Assembly: GCA_009664345.1 (NCBI GenBank)
Contig: CP043547.1
Span: 5,918,709 to 5,982,708 of the forward strand
Source: Planctomycetales bacterium 10988
GTDB taxonomy: Bacteria > Planctomycetota > Planctomycetia > Pirellulales > Pb10988
Direction of reading: 5' to 3'
Length of the DNA: 64,000 bases
Every line of letters starts with the position of its first letter. Within the stretch, counting starts at the first letter, position 1. The position numbers were made by a program, and so were the translations under genes. Below the pieces are notes generated by a model. It searched no databases, was not told where the DNA came from, and saw only the letters and a list, made by a program, of their open reading frames with translations. Below, one piece after another: positions 36,088-45,273 of this stretch.

Positions 36088-36503
36088 TTCAGTTCTCTCC
36101 GATCCACTTGCGTGAAAATTTGTCGAACTAAAATGTCACCAGTCAGGAGGGCTAATAAGTCAATCAAATTCGCGATAAATTCTTCGAGGGTTTGCTGGAC
36201 GGAATCTTCGGAGAGGTCCGATTTCTCCTCTAACTTGATGTCTTCCAGACGGATTCCGTGATTCGTGACGTTGATCTTTTCCGCAAGGGGTTGAGTGACT
36301 CTAGTGAGAGCCAAGGCACGTTCCACAATGGCGGTGACCGTCACGCGGCCCAGCGTCGGTGTGAGCCGATTCCATAGCGTATCGATCAGCGACTGATACG
36401 CTCCTAGCTGGCTTTCGTGCGAGGAAGAATTTTGGGACTCTTTCAATAATTTTCCGGCAAGCTCCCGAGATGAAAGATTCCTCAAAGAGGTATGGTCTGC
36501 CAT
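36084..36503 (-). CDS. small helical protein heading the KaiC operon
   Basis: A 139-residue protein of unknown family. It is mostly helical and acidic at the C terminus, with 'LIDTLWNRLTPTLGRVTVTA' in the middle and 'EEFIANLIDLLALLTGDILV' near the end. It has no signal peptide. The last four bases (ATGA) overlap the start of the KaiC-like gene, so the two are translationally coupled and the products probably interact. A role as adaptor or regulator of the KaiC-like ATPases is inference from position only. Confidence 0.75.
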   Translation of the reverse strand: MADHTSLRNLSSRELAGKLLKESQNSSSHESQLGAYQSLIDTLWNRLTPTLGRVTVTAIVERALALTRVTQPLAEKINVTNHGIRLEDIKLEEKSDLSEDSVQQTLEEFIANLIDLLALLTGDILVRQIFTQVDRRELK

Positions 36504-37337
36504 TAGTAGTTAAACTCTTCCTCCGATGAAACTCGTATGGTCATCAGTTGAGATGGGTTCCCTCTGCGTTCAATCACAACCTAGGCAAGTCAACAACAAA
36601 AGCACAGAGCCAAATTGAAAAAATGCGATAATTATTCATCAAGACAATCGCAGGTACTGCCAATTCTAACTTTTCAAACAGGAGGTAGATTTCAAGAATT
36701 CCCCTGTCGTTTTCATCTTGTTTTGATGTCACGTTCTAACTTTTTATAAAAAGATTACAACGTGTAACCGGATAAAATTTTTTATTTTGCCGGAAGTCGA
36801 GTTTCGCTTTTGGTTCCACCAAGCATGGTACGATAGAACAATCTATCAGCCGGTTGTCTAGTTTCAAAAAGTGAAATATCCAGTAATTCCTGGAATAAAT
36901 CGAAGGTTAGTCTCTTCATTCGTTCCAGAAGCGCGTTTGTTTTTTTCTTCTCTAGATCTGGAAATTTGTTTATTTTTTTCTTGACTAGAGCGTGGCTTAC
37001 GTTATAACCCAGTTAACTGAACTTCGCGTTCAGAATCCACCTTGGCGACCCAGGGGTGATTTCATTGATGAAATACACTTCCTGACCTTCGGGTTGTTTC
37101 GCCTTACAACACGCATCTACCTCATGACTGGGTTGAATTGCGGGTTTCTGATTGACCACTTCCTATTCGAAAAGCCCCTTGTATTTACAAGTTGTTTGTT
37201 TTTCGACCAATACTGCCTGCCCTTTCAAAAGTGTACTGAACGCACTTTCCAGAAAGCATTCCAGGTAACAATCAGGGGATTTATCATTCGCTAGATGATG
37301 ACTCCCAGACCCGAAAATCTTATCAAAGGTGATGGAA
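36504..37337. other. gene-free interval, 834 nt, upstream of csrA
   Basis: AT-rich region between the divergently read KaiC operon and csrA. A 100-codon frame at 36992-37294 has an improbable composition and I do not accept it. Apart from a candidate promoter at 36981 I see no structured RNA or repeat. Confidence 0.5.
36981..37008 (+). promoter_or_regulatory. candidate sigma70-type promoter, possibly csrA
   Basis: TTGACT (36981-36986), 16-nt spacer, TATAAC (37003-37008). If it drives csrA, the leader is over 300 nt. Confidence 0.35.
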
Positions 37338-37565
37338 ATGTTAGTATTAAGTCGTCGTGAAGGAGAACGGATTCAGATCGGTGATGGGATTTCCTTAACC
37401 GTGGTTTCGGTCAGCAACGGGAAAGTTCGCCTTGGGATTGAGGCTCCGCAAGAGGTAAAGATTGTGCGGGAAGAACTGATCGGAATTCCCCCGCGAGCTA
37501 CAAACCCTGGCAATCCTTCGCTTTCTTCCTCGTATTCTTCGGCGATTCTCTCCAATTCAAAGTAA
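37338..37565 (+). CDS. csrA: carbon storage regulator CsrA
   Basis: A 75-residue CsrA: a small RNA-binding dimer that recognises GGA motifs in mRNA leaders and controls translation. The start MLVLSRREGERIQIGDGI is the family N terminus. GTG (37329) and ATG (37332) lie just upstream in frame, but AAGG at 37326-37329 is correctly spaced for 37338. 'KVRLGIEAPQEVKIVREEL' is the conserved second half with the RNA-binding Arg. The tail after residue 50 is Ser/Pro-rich (NPSLSSSYSSAILS), longer than the E. coli tail. No flagellar genes adjoin it; it is followed after 15 nt by a MOSC gene. Confidence 0.95.
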   Translation: MLVLSRREGERIQIGDGISLTVVSVSNGKVRLGIEAPQEVKIVREELIGIPPRATNPGNPSLSSSYSSAILSNSK

Positions 37566-37580
37566 CAATCCCCGGACGAG

Positions 37581-38420
37581 TTGGATGGGGGCACTACCCT
37601 CTTCCTCGTTTTTGGCGGGACGCCTACCTTGAAATTACAGGGAATTGTCTACTATCCATTGAAGTCCGCCCAAGGACTTTCCGTGAATCGCCATCCGATG
37701 GTGGCACGCGGATTGATTCACGACAGACAGTGGATGCTTGTCAATTCACGTGGACAGTTTCTCACTCAGAGACAATTCCCTGCGATGGCAAGGCTGAACG
37801 TTCAGCCTGCTGAAGACTCACTCCGATGCTCCTATGAAGGGCAACCCCCTTGCCATATTCCGCTGCAATTACCTGAAGGTGAGTTACGACCGGTGCGAAT
37901 TTGGCGTGACAAAACTGAAGCCTATGGCTATCCGCCAGCGATTGATCAATGGTTCCAGCAAGCATTGGGAACGGAATGCCATCTGGTGCGGCAAGCGGAA
38001 GAAGTGATTCGCTCCATTGATCGAGACTACGTTTTGAGCGAACGGCCGGTGAGTTTCGCGGATGGGTTCCCCTTTTTGCTCACGAATCAAGCTTCTTTGG
38101 ATGCACTAAACGACCGTTTGGAAAGATCGATTCCGATGAGTCGTTTCCGCACTAACTTGATTGTGGAAGGGTTTCCTGCTTTTGCGGAAGATGATTGGAA
38201 GCAGGTAAAGATAGGGCCGTTCCTCTTCGAAGTGGCCAAACCATGTGCCCGTTGCAAAGTGATCAACATCGATCAGCAAACCGGCGAGCCTACCGGAGAA
38301 CCGCTCCCTACTTTGGGAACCTTTCGAAAACAAACCGGAGGGATTATCTTTGGACAGAATCTTTGGTCCCCAGCTACCGGAGTTCTCGAAGTTGGAATGC
38401 CGGTTACCCCGATTCTGTAG
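37581..38420 (+). CDS. MOSC domain protein (YcbX/mARC-like)
   Basis: A 279-residue protein with an N-terminal beta-barrel MOSC_N domain (LQGIVYYPLKSAQGL...LIHDRQWMLV) and a C-terminal MOSC domain. The C-terminal block 'AKPCARCKVINIDQQTGEPT' contains the Cys expected to bind the molybdenum cofactor. Such proteins reduce N-hydroxylated compounds with an electron-transfer partner; YcbX of E. coli is the model. This one lacks a fused 2Fe-2S domain, so a separate partner would be needed. The TTG at 37581 starts the open frame. A second TTG at 37629 (giving MKLQGIVYYPLKS) matches the family N terminus better, so the true start is uncertain. Confidence 0.85.
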   Translation: MDGGTTLFLVFGGTPTLKLQGIVYYPLKSAQGLSVNRHPMVARGLIHDRQWMLVNSRGQFLTQRQFPAMARLNVQPAEDSLRCSYEGQPPCHIPLQLPEGELRPVRIWRDKTEAYGYPPAIDQWFQQALGTECHLVRQAEEVIRSIDRDYVLSERPVSFADGFPFLLTNQASLDALNDRLERSIPMSRFRTNLIVEGFPAFAEDDWKQVKIGPFLFEVAKPCARCKVINIDQQTGEPTGEPLPTLGTFRKQTGGIIFGQNLWSPATGVLEVGMPVTPIL

Positions 38421-38442
38421 GCGATTCATAAAAAGAAGCTAG

Positions 38443-39153
38443 TTAAAGAACGGCTTTGGTGAATTTTCCAAGCTTGAGAAAATTGAACCAACTCGCTAGC
38501 CCCTTTTTCGGCAACTGATGAACCATGAGTGCCTGATCCATCGGAGGTTGGAAGCCCCGCGGCCAGATGGTGTTTTCATCGTAAAGTACCGACATCATCC
38601 GTGCCCCATCAAGGTAGGCATCCTCCAGGTCTGCCCCGCCAAGAATCGCATAACTAAGATTCGCCCCACGTAAATCAGACCCTCGCAGGTCGGCATCCGT
38701 CAGATCAGCACTCAGCAAATTCACTTCAATCATCGAAGAGTCGGCCAAGATGGCCTTGGTGAGATTGACCCCTTCGAAATCAGCCCCATCCAGTAGAGAA
38801 TTATTCATTTGGCATTGGGTCATTTCTGCCCGACGGAGCAAAGCTTGCCGCAAATCCACCCCGATTAACTCGGCAGATTCCAAAATAGCAAACGATAAAT
38901 CCGCTTGGCGGAGGTCCGATTCACAAAGGAAGGCTCCGTTGAGAATCGTCTCGACCAGCTGTGTATTTTGCAGAACGGATCGGCTCATCGTGGCATGAGA
39001 GAGATTCGCTCGGCTTAGATTCGCTCGACTTAAATCCGCGTCATCCAAATAGGCGGAAGATAAAGAAGCACATTGAAGATTCGCCTTGACGAGCGAATTT
39101 CCAGGAACTTCGTGGAGGACGCGGTTGGTATTCCATTGTCGAATGGTGATCAT
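38443..39153 (-). CDS. pentapeptide-repeat protein
   Basis: A 236-residue protein whose residues about 25-205 are tandem A(D/N)LxX pentapeptides, e.g. 'ADLSRANLSRANLSHA' and 'ADLTDADLRGSDLRGANLSY'. These build a right-handed quadrilateral beta-helix. The short N terminus (MITIRQWNTNRVLHEV) and the C-terminal 30 residues lie outside the repeat. There is no signal peptide. Known pentapeptide proteins include gyrase protectors (Qnr/MfpA), but most have no assigned role and nothing here favours one. It is convergent with the MOSC gene across a 22-nt gap. Confidence 0.9.
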   Translation of the reverse strand: MITIRQWNTNRVLHEVPGNSLVKANLQCASLSSAYLDDADLSRANLSRANLSHATMSRSVLQNTQLVETILNGAFLCESDLRQADLSFAILESAELIGVDLRQALLRRAEMTQCQMNNSLLDGADFEGVNLTKAILADSSMIEVNLLSADLTDADLRGSDLRGANLSYAILGGADLEDAYLDGARMMSVLYDENTIWPRGFQPPMDQALMVHQLPKKGLASWFNFLKLGKFTKAVL

Positions 39154-39589
39154 TGGAATGCTCTCACAGGGACTTTACTCACAAAGCGATCGATCCGTTC
39201 TTTCTTGAAAAGTATTTCTCTTCAGTCAATAACGGGGCTATTCTGCTTTGTTCCACAGGGAAAGTATCGATTGGATTCTCTTCGTAAGTTGAATTCGCGA
39301 TCATCCTTTCGGGGAGTTTTGCAACCTCTTCAAAAGGAATTTATTCAATCTTTATGTATATATATTGCTCTTGGTAGCATAATCTTTCAAAAAAATCCCC
39401 GTGATGATGGACGGAAGGTGAGGATTTGAGGGAAGGTCAAAAGCTGAGCTTCTGACCGATTATAGCAGGAATGTATCCGATTGGATGGTGTGATTGATTC
39501 CAGTATAGCTAATAATGGTACTAGAGGCTACCAATTTCAATAGAAATCGCAAAGATTTCGTGAATGGTAAGTGATTTTCTCCCAAGGAG
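39154..39589. other. gene-free interval, 436 nt
   Basis: AT-rich, no convincing frame. It contains the promoter region of the pentapeptide gene (minus strand) and the 3' flank of the membrane-protein gene. I see no clear terminator. Confidence 0.45.
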
Positions 39590-40711
39590 TTATCGAGGAA
39601 GAAAGCTGGTTGTGATGTGAAGAATGCTTAACAAAAACAAGGCTTGCTCAGAGATCGGCGGAGGAAACCCAAACCCATAGACAGCAATCACCGTGGCGAC
39701 GAGCCCAAGTCCGATGAGCCCATGATGCAAGGTCATGAAACCCAAGGGTCGTGAGCGGAGCCATTTCCAAAGGTTGTCCATTTTGAGTTTGAGTTGGAAG
39801 GGCTTGGCTCCCCGTTGGTGCAATTGCCAGACGCTGAAATGATACCAAACAATACAGTGTAAAAGTAACAGCGGATATGCCCGGCCCGTCAGCACTCCTG
39901 CCAAGATCAAAACGACCAGCTCTCCGGCAAAGACTCTGAATAACGGAGCATGTCGCGACATCAATCCCAAGAGGGAACCTTCCGCATATTGCCGAGCGGA
40001 CCATGTCAAAAAGACCGTTGAACCAAGTAACCACGTTCCCATCGGAAGAAGTCCTGCGATGAGTTGCTGACTTAAAGGAAGTTCAAGCAGCGACCAATTT
40101 GCGACTTTTTCCGGCGTTCCCCAAATAGTGATCGGCCAAACGATCGCTGCAATCCCACCGATGGTGATAGCCACCAGCCCTGCGGTCAGGATGGGCATTT
40201 CGCGTTGCTGGAGATTTTTAGGAAGCGGCCCCAGCATTCGGTAGAAGAAGGCCTCATCCCGAAGATCATGAATCAGGAAGTAGGTATAAACGAACCCCAT
40301 CATGACCAGATTGGCATGCCCATATCTTCGAGGTTCCGCTAATTGCGGTGCCGGCAGCCATTCGCTGATCCATTGAAAAGCGAAACAAAGCCCGACACCC
40401 AGGAGCAACAATCCTCCCCATTGCGTACGTCGGGAAAGCGATTGGTTCCGGCGACTTGTCAAAGCAAAGATCGCGGCCAACGCAAAATGCGGCACCAAAA
40501 AGAAGGTTGAAACCGACATCGAAGGTTCGGAGACAACCCGTTCCAGCCGGGATCGATCCCACATTTCTCTTTCAACAAAATGAAAACCTTGAAAGAGAAA
40601 CAAAAGAGCAAACATCCAGAGGGCAGATTTCCAAAAGATGGACTCCGCCACGGTTTGCGGGATCAGCCAATCCCAGGATTGCCAACGAGTTGGTGCAAGA
40701 ACGCGATTCAT
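39590..40711 (-). CDS. polytopic membrane protein of unknown function
   Basis: A 373-residue inner-membrane protein with roughly ten hydrophobic helices. The ATG at 40711 is backed by AGGAG 8 nt upstream; the longer frame upstream of it is not protein-like. A conserved-looking segment, 'RYGHANLVMMGFVYTYFLIH', and several other intramembrane His (LLLLHCIVWYHFSVW, FMTLHHGLIG) resemble haem- or metal-binding membrane proteins such as NnrS, but I do not claim membership. It is co-directional with the TPR gene 250 nt upstream. Confidence 0.75.
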   Translation of the reverse strand: MNRVLAPTRWQSWDWLIPQTVAESIFWKSALWMFALLFLFQGFHFVEREMWDRSRLERVVSEPSMSVSTFFLVPHFALAAIFALTSRRNQSLSRRTQWGGLLLLGVGLCFAFQWISEWLPAPQLAEPRRYGHANLVMMGFVYTYFLIHDLRDEAFFYRMLGPLPKNLQQREMPILTAGLVAITIGGIAAIVWPITIWGTPEKVANWSLLELPLSQQLIAGLLPMGTWLLGSTVFLTWSARQYAEGSLLGLMSRHAPLFRVFAGELVVLILAGVLTGRAYPLLLLHCIVWYHFSVWQLHQRGAKPFQLKLKMDNLWKWLRSRPLGFMTLHHGLIGLGLVATVIAVYGFGFPPPISEQALFLLSILHITTSFLPR

Positions 40712-40963
40712 GGGGAAACTCCTAAGCTCGGGGAAGGCTTGGCAGCTTCTGAATCGACACGATTTTTCGCACGAACATCCATGTTCGGGTCCATCATGAG
40801 TTCCGAAGTCCCTTCGGTGGTGATTTATGCGGAGCGAGGGCCGCAAACCGAGGAAGCCGGGGCCATCCGACTTCGACAGTTTGAAGTGATTGAAAGTAGA
40901 CCGGTTTTCCGGCGAGCACTTTCTTATAACAGTTCGAGCCTGGGGTCAATGCCAGTCAAGAAG

Positions 40964-42907
40964 TTAGGATTCCGTTGTTTCCTCCGGAGTGCCCGCTGGA
41001 ATGGGGAAGACGGGGACGTCGGAATCCTCTTCCGTCTCCGCCTTCTCGGGGGAAGTCTCTTTCGGCTCTTCCTTACTTTCAGATGCTTTGGTTTCTGATT
41101 CCTCTGTTTTTTTGGTCTCCTTCTCCTTGGCCTTGTCTTGGACGGGATCGCCGGGTTTGACTTCTCGCCAAGGCTTTTTCTGTTCGTACAGGTCTTTTTC
41201 TTCTTTGAGTTGGGTTTTGAGATCGTCATCCGCGACGGCCATCGCGCGATCCATCCAACGCATGGCCTGTTCGAAGTCGCCTTGTTCGGCAAAGGTCGCC
41301 GCTAAAGTACTGAGGATAAATGCTTGCTCATACTCGGTTTCCGAAGCAGCCATCAAGGCGTATCCCATTGCCTCTTTGCCATCGCGGAGTTTATCCTCCG
41401 GCGAAGTCGACAGGAGCCAAGCCAAGTTATTGAGGGCCCCGACATCTTTCGCATCCCGTTTGAGGGTTTCGCGGTAATCAGAGATCGCCTCTTCGTGCCG
41501 GCCTTCACTTACATACAAATCCCCACGGCTGCGGAGAATCTCCGGATTTTCTGGGAAGAGCTTGTGCAATCGCGTGTAAAGATTGACCGCCGGCTGAAAA
41601 CGGCCTTCCAGTCGATAGAGGGTCGCAAGTTGCAACAGAAATTCCGGTCGGGCTTTCGGGACGCTTTGAAGGTATTGTTCCAAGGATTGAATGGCCTTTT
41701 TGATCCGTTCATTGCGAACGAAAATCTCGACTTGCATCGCCACGGCTTGTTCAATGGTTGGATCGAGTTCCAGTAAGGCTCGGAGTTCGACCAACGCATC
41801 GTCATCACGATCCATCTCTTGCAATAACTCCGCACGAAGCAAACGAACGGTCGGTTCTTCAGGGGCGAGCTTGACCGCTTTGTCCAAATCTTTCAGAGCC
41901 AGTTCCGGCTTTTCCATGGCCAAATGGACTTTTGCACGTTGAAGATAAGACGAAACCCGCTCTGGTTCTTGCTTGACGACGGCATCCAGTTGCTTGAGAG
42001 CGACATCGAGCTGATCGTTTTGGGCCAAAGCCAACCCATAGAGTTCCAGGGTTTCCAACTGGGTGGGATCAAGTTGGGTCGCTTTTTGCAGATCGGCCAG
42101 GGCTTCTTCGATTTCCGCCAGTCGCAGATGGAGGACTCCCCGTTGTCGGTAGGCTTCCACATGTTTCGGATCGATTTCAATCGCTTGATCCAGATCGCCC
42201 ATCATAAGATCGACCGAAGGTTGCAACGAGGCCCGCGCCATCAAGGCTTGGACTTTTTCGCTTTGCGTCTTCGCATATTCAAAGGCCAAATCGAAACTCT
42301 TGCGGGCGGCAAGTCGTTCGCGAGGCAGTAATCCCAACAGGCGCCCCATTTGGAAATAGACGGCACTTTGCTCGGGCCGTAAGTCGATCGATTCCTTCAA
42401 ATCTTCCAAGGCAAGCTTGCGGGCATTCAGCAATTCGTCCCGTTGTCCAGCCAATTCAGGATTGAAATTTCGTATCGCAGTCAGATAAAGTTCCGCTCGG
42501 CGAACCAAGGTCGAAGCCAGCATATCTTCGGCAAATTCTTGATCGGCTTCCGGCAGCCCGTCTTTGATCGCCTTCTTTAAATGGCCAATGACCTTGCCTA
42601 AATCCTTCAAAGATTCGGCCGCTAGTTGAGCCTTGATCGCCTCATCCAGAGAAGCCAAACCCGCAGGTTCTTCGCCTTCGGGTTTCTCCAACATCTCCTC
42701 TTTCAGTTCTTTTTGAGGAGTCGGAGCGGGCATTTTAATGGTGGGCTCTTCTTCAGGCTTCGCTTCAGAATCCTCTTCCGATTCGATTGCTGGTTGTTCC
42801 GTCGTTTCTCGAGGTGCTTCTTCTTGGGCAAATCCAGGATCGCAAAGTACCAAGGTTAGTCCTAGCCCCAGCAGGAACCCAGGGATTAAGAGAGTCTTCC
42901 GAATCAT
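40964..42907 (-). CDS. exported TPR-repeat protein
   Basis: A 647-residue protein starting at the ATG at 42907, with AGGAGAAGGAAG upstream. The signal peptide is MIRKTLLIPGFLLGLGLTLV, ending near GFAQ. An acidic Pro/Glu-rich stretch (about 28-85) is followed by ten or more TPR motifs ('AVYFQMGRLLGLLPRERLAA', 'AYRQRGVLHLRLAEIEEALA', 'VSSYLQRAKVHLAMEKPELA'). A second Lys/Glu-rich tail (about 575-640) is probably disordered. It is a protein-protein interaction scaffold outside the cytoplasm; partners unknown. Transcribed after the PhoD-like gene, but a terminator hairpin lies between them. Confidence 0.88.
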   Translation of the reverse strand: MIRKTLLIPGFLLGLGLTLVLCDPGFAQEEAPRETTEQPAIESEEDSEAKPEEEPTIKMPAPTPQKELKEEMLEKPEGEEPAGLASLDEAIKAQLAAESLKDLGKVIGHLKKAIKDGLPEADQEFAEDMLASTLVRRAELYLTAIRNFNPELAGQRDELLNARKLALEDLKESIDLRPEQSAVYFQMGRLLGLLPRERLAARKSFDLAFEYAKTQSEKVQALMARASLQPSVDLMMGDLDQAIEIDPKHVEAYRQRGVLHLRLAEIEEALADLQKATQLDPTQLETLELYGLALAQNDQLDVALKQLDAVVKQEPERVSSYLQRAKVHLAMEKPELALKDLDKAVKLAPEEPTVRLLRAELLQEMDRDDDALVELRALLELDPTIEQAVAMQVEIFVRNERIKKAIQSLEQYLQSVPKARPEFLLQLATLYRLEGRFQPAVNLYTRLHKLFPENPEILRSRGDLYVSEGRHEEAISDYRETLKRDAKDVGALNNLAWLLSTSPEDKLRDGKEAMGYALMAASETEYEQAFILSTLAATFAEQGDFEQAMRWMDRAMAVADDDLKTQLKEEKDLYEQKKPWREVKPGDPVQDKAKEKETKKTEESETKASESKEEPKETSPEKAETEEDSDVPVFPIPAGTPEETTES

Positions 42908-43040
42908 TCTTCCTTCTCCTTCAAGATCGAAGCAAATTGCTTGATGGCTACAGATCGGCATTCCTCTTTCAGTAAAAAGAAAACCGTTGTAGCGATTATT
43001 AGGACTGGTCCTTCAGCCCTGAGTATGAAAACTTCACGAA

Positions 43041-43080
43041 GAAAGGGAAAGAGGGAAAAATCAAATCTCCCTACTTTCCC
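43041..43080 (-). terminator. terminator of PhoD-like gene
   Basis: GGGAAAGAGGGA (43045-43056) pairs with TCCCT-A-CTTTCCC (43068-43080) with one bulge. On the minus strand TTTC follows. Confidence 0.55.
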
Positions 43081-43103
43081 CATTTCTCCTATTACTCTGT
43101 CAC

Positions 43104-45077
43104 TTATTTTTTCTTCGGCGGCTTCATGGGCGTAGTGATGGTTTCCGAATAGGCCAGTTCTCCGGTGAGGCCGTTGTAGTATTGAAAAATCACTTGGGGA
43201 TGCGGATAGGCGATCATCCGTTTGCCATCCCGCTCCAGAGGGTTGTTGAAAACATTGTTGATCTGCACAACGCAATAATGAGGAAACATACGGTTTTCAC
43301 GGGGAATGTCTTCCATGGCAATGGTGGACCAGCGGATTTCACAACTTCGCGGTCCGTATTTAAAGTAGCCATTGACGGGGCGGCCACCTTCGTCTTCTGG
43401 TCGATGATTGACCGAGTTGTGAGGCCCGGAAGCAAATTCCCACACGCGATCGGTGATCTTGACCGCGAAGCTATTGTGCAAATCGCCCGTTAGAATAAAG
43501 ACCGGGGTTCCGACGGCATCGAAGGCCTCGATTAACTTTTCACGCTCATGCAGAAAAGCGGTCCAGGCATCGTCTTTGAGTTCCGTATCGAAATCCACTC
43601 CGCCACCGCCGACATGCGGAACCATGAAGTTGACGGAAGAAACCACGAAGTGGAAGGCGGCATCGCTTTCCTTAATTGACTTGAGAAGCCATTCGGTTTG
43701 CTGATCACCCAGCATGGAAAGATCGGGGTCTTCCGGCTTGCTAAGATTATGCAAATCACGATGCGTACGGGTATCGACGAAATAAAACTGGCAATTGCTC
43801 ACACGGAACGAACCGTAAGAACGCCGCCCAATCGAATACGAGGCCGTGCCATCGGCCGCGGCTTTTGGAGAAATACGAACGCGATGGGCATCGAGAATCT
43901 CCACGATGTCATAAACATTGGCGTTTGGATCGCCCCCTTCGGTGTCGCCAGTGGGGATATCCTTCACGCCGGCGTCATCCGTGCCCCAGTGGACATGCAG
44001 ATTGGCGGCCTTCTTCAAATCAATCTTTGTAAAGTCCGCCTCGGGGTCCGTGAGAATATCGCTTCCCTCTTTGAACTCGCCTTTGCCGAAGTGAATCGGT
44101 TGGGTGAATTCCTGGGGATTGCTCCACCCGAGATAGTCGTACCAAGCGGCGATGCCGATATCGCGAAAGACTGCACGGCGGTTTCGATACCCAGCGGTTC
44201 CGGTGCCGAAGACATCATTGAGGATTTCGTGATCATCAAAAGTGTAATAGCTCGGAACGTGGCGATGCCATTGTGCGAGATTTCTTGCTTTGAGAAACGC
44301 TTTATAGTTCTGCCACACGCCGACAATCGTCGGAGCGATGGAAACAAGACCAGGCAACGGCTTCGAACGCATTCCCGTTTGAAATTTCCAGAGGCGAGGG
44401 GAATAGTCGCGATCTTTTTCATAAAGCCAATCCCCATTGAGAATGGCAAAATCGACCTTGCCTAGAACCTGCTTCAAGAGCGTATCGTAAGTCGGGAGGC
44501 TGGGGCCAAGACCGCCATCGGGGTTTTGATTGTTTCCGCACGCAAATTCAAAGCGAAAGTTAAACAGCCCTTCCGGGTTATGTTCTGGGTCTTTGAGAAG
44601 TTCAGGATCGGGGAGTGTTTTGAAGGAACCCCCTCGATAAACGGCTCCATTTGGATCGACCAACTGATAGAAATATTCCGTCGCCGGTTGGAGATCGGTG
44701 AGTTCGACGACTCCGGTGTTGTCATCTTCAATCTTCGTCTCTGCCCAATCCGATTTCTGATCAAGTTGCGTTTCTTCCATCCCGTAGATCACCGCGAACT
44801 TGCCGCTCTCTTTAGTTCGAGCCCAAACCCCGATGCTCGAAGAGGTGAGCTTGCCCAGCATCGGCCCGTTGGTGATGTATCGAGTGGGAAAAGAACTCAG
44901 GACGATTTTTTTCTTTTCGTACTTTGCTTGCCCAGAAAGTGGCGTTTGCGGCAGTTCCACTTTTTCTTGGGCGATGGTATACGAAGTGATTCCCATAGTG
45001 ACTATGAAGAAGCCAACAAGAGTCAAAGCGGGAAGGAGTTTTCTAGCTTGGGGCAGAGAGTGCATACGCAGGGCCAT
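43104..45077 (-). CDS. PhoD-like alkaline phosphatase/phosphodiesterase
   Basis: A 657-residue exported metallophosphoesterase. The N terminus has a hydrophobic signal (about 14-36, ending TIAQ). Residues about 60-155 form a fibronectin-like domain ('LTSSSIGVWARTKES...LQPATEYFYQL'). The PhoD-like catalytic domain follows, with 'FRFEFACGNNQ', 'FAILNGDWLYE', 'YYTFDDHEILND', 'FYFVDTRTHRD' and 'PVFILTGDLHNS' as the metal-binding blocks. An insert at about 345-395 is unusual. An ATG at 45065 is better spaced from AGGATGG and is a reasonable alternative start. It probably releases phosphate from phosphodiesters outside the cell; no pho box was identified. Confidence 0.88.
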   Translation of the reverse strand: MALRMHSLPQARKLLPALTLVGFFIVTMGITSYTIAQEKVELPQTPLSGQAKYEKKKIVLSSFPTRYITNGPMLGKLTSSSIGVWARTKESGKFAVIYGMEETQLDQKSDWAETKIEDDNTGVVELTDLQPATEYFYQLVDPNGAVYRGGSFKTLPDPELLKDPEHNPEGLFNFRFEFACGNNQNPDGGLGPSLPTYDTLLKQVLGKVDFAILNGDWLYEKDRDYSPRLWKFQTGMRSKPLPGLVSIAPTIVGVWQNYKAFLKARNLAQWHRHVPSYYTFDDHEILNDVFGTGTAGYRNRRAVFRDIGIAAWYDYLGWSNPQEFTQPIHFGKGEFKEGSDILTDPEADFTKIDLKKAANLHVHWGTDDAGVKDIPTGDTEGGDPNANVYDIVEILDAHRVRISPKAAADGTASYSIGRRSYGSFRVSNCQFYFVDTRTHRDLHNLSKPEDPDLSMLGDQQTEWLLKSIKESDAAFHFVVSSVNFMVPHVGGGGVDFDTELKDDAWTAFLHEREKLIEAFDAVGTPVFILTGDLHNSFAVKITDRVWEFASGPHNSVNHRPEDEGGRPVNGYFKYGPRSCEIRWSTIAMEDIPRENRMFPHYCVVQINNVFNNPLERDGKRMIAYPHPQVIFQYYNGLTGELAYSETITTPMKPPKKK

Positions 45078-45140
45078 CCTATCGTGACTTTGACGGCAAT
45101 TCGAAACGAATCGTCGCCGGGGAGGAAACTTGCTGGGAAA

Positions 45141-45182
45141 CTTGGTTCCGACGGAAGCGAAGCGTTCGCGACTCGGAACAAG
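45141..45182 (-). terminator. terminator-like hairpin after WD40 kinase
   Basis: CTTGGTTCCGA (45141-45151) pairs with TCGGAACAAG (45173-45182) with one bulge. An inner CGAA/TTCG arm adds structure. The minus strand continues TTTCCC. Confidence 0.45.
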
Positions 45183-45273
45183 TGGGGTTTTGGTGATTGC
45201 TCCGGATTTTTGGGAGCCGGCCCAGATTATAGTGTGCCTGTTTCCTGTTTGCCATGCGCTTTGGCTGGAAAGA

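Noticed and set aside
36992-37294. 100-codon plus-strand frame upstream of csrA
   Set aside because: Low-complexity hydrophobic and basic text without a ribosome site or familiar motif, overlapping a promoter-like element.
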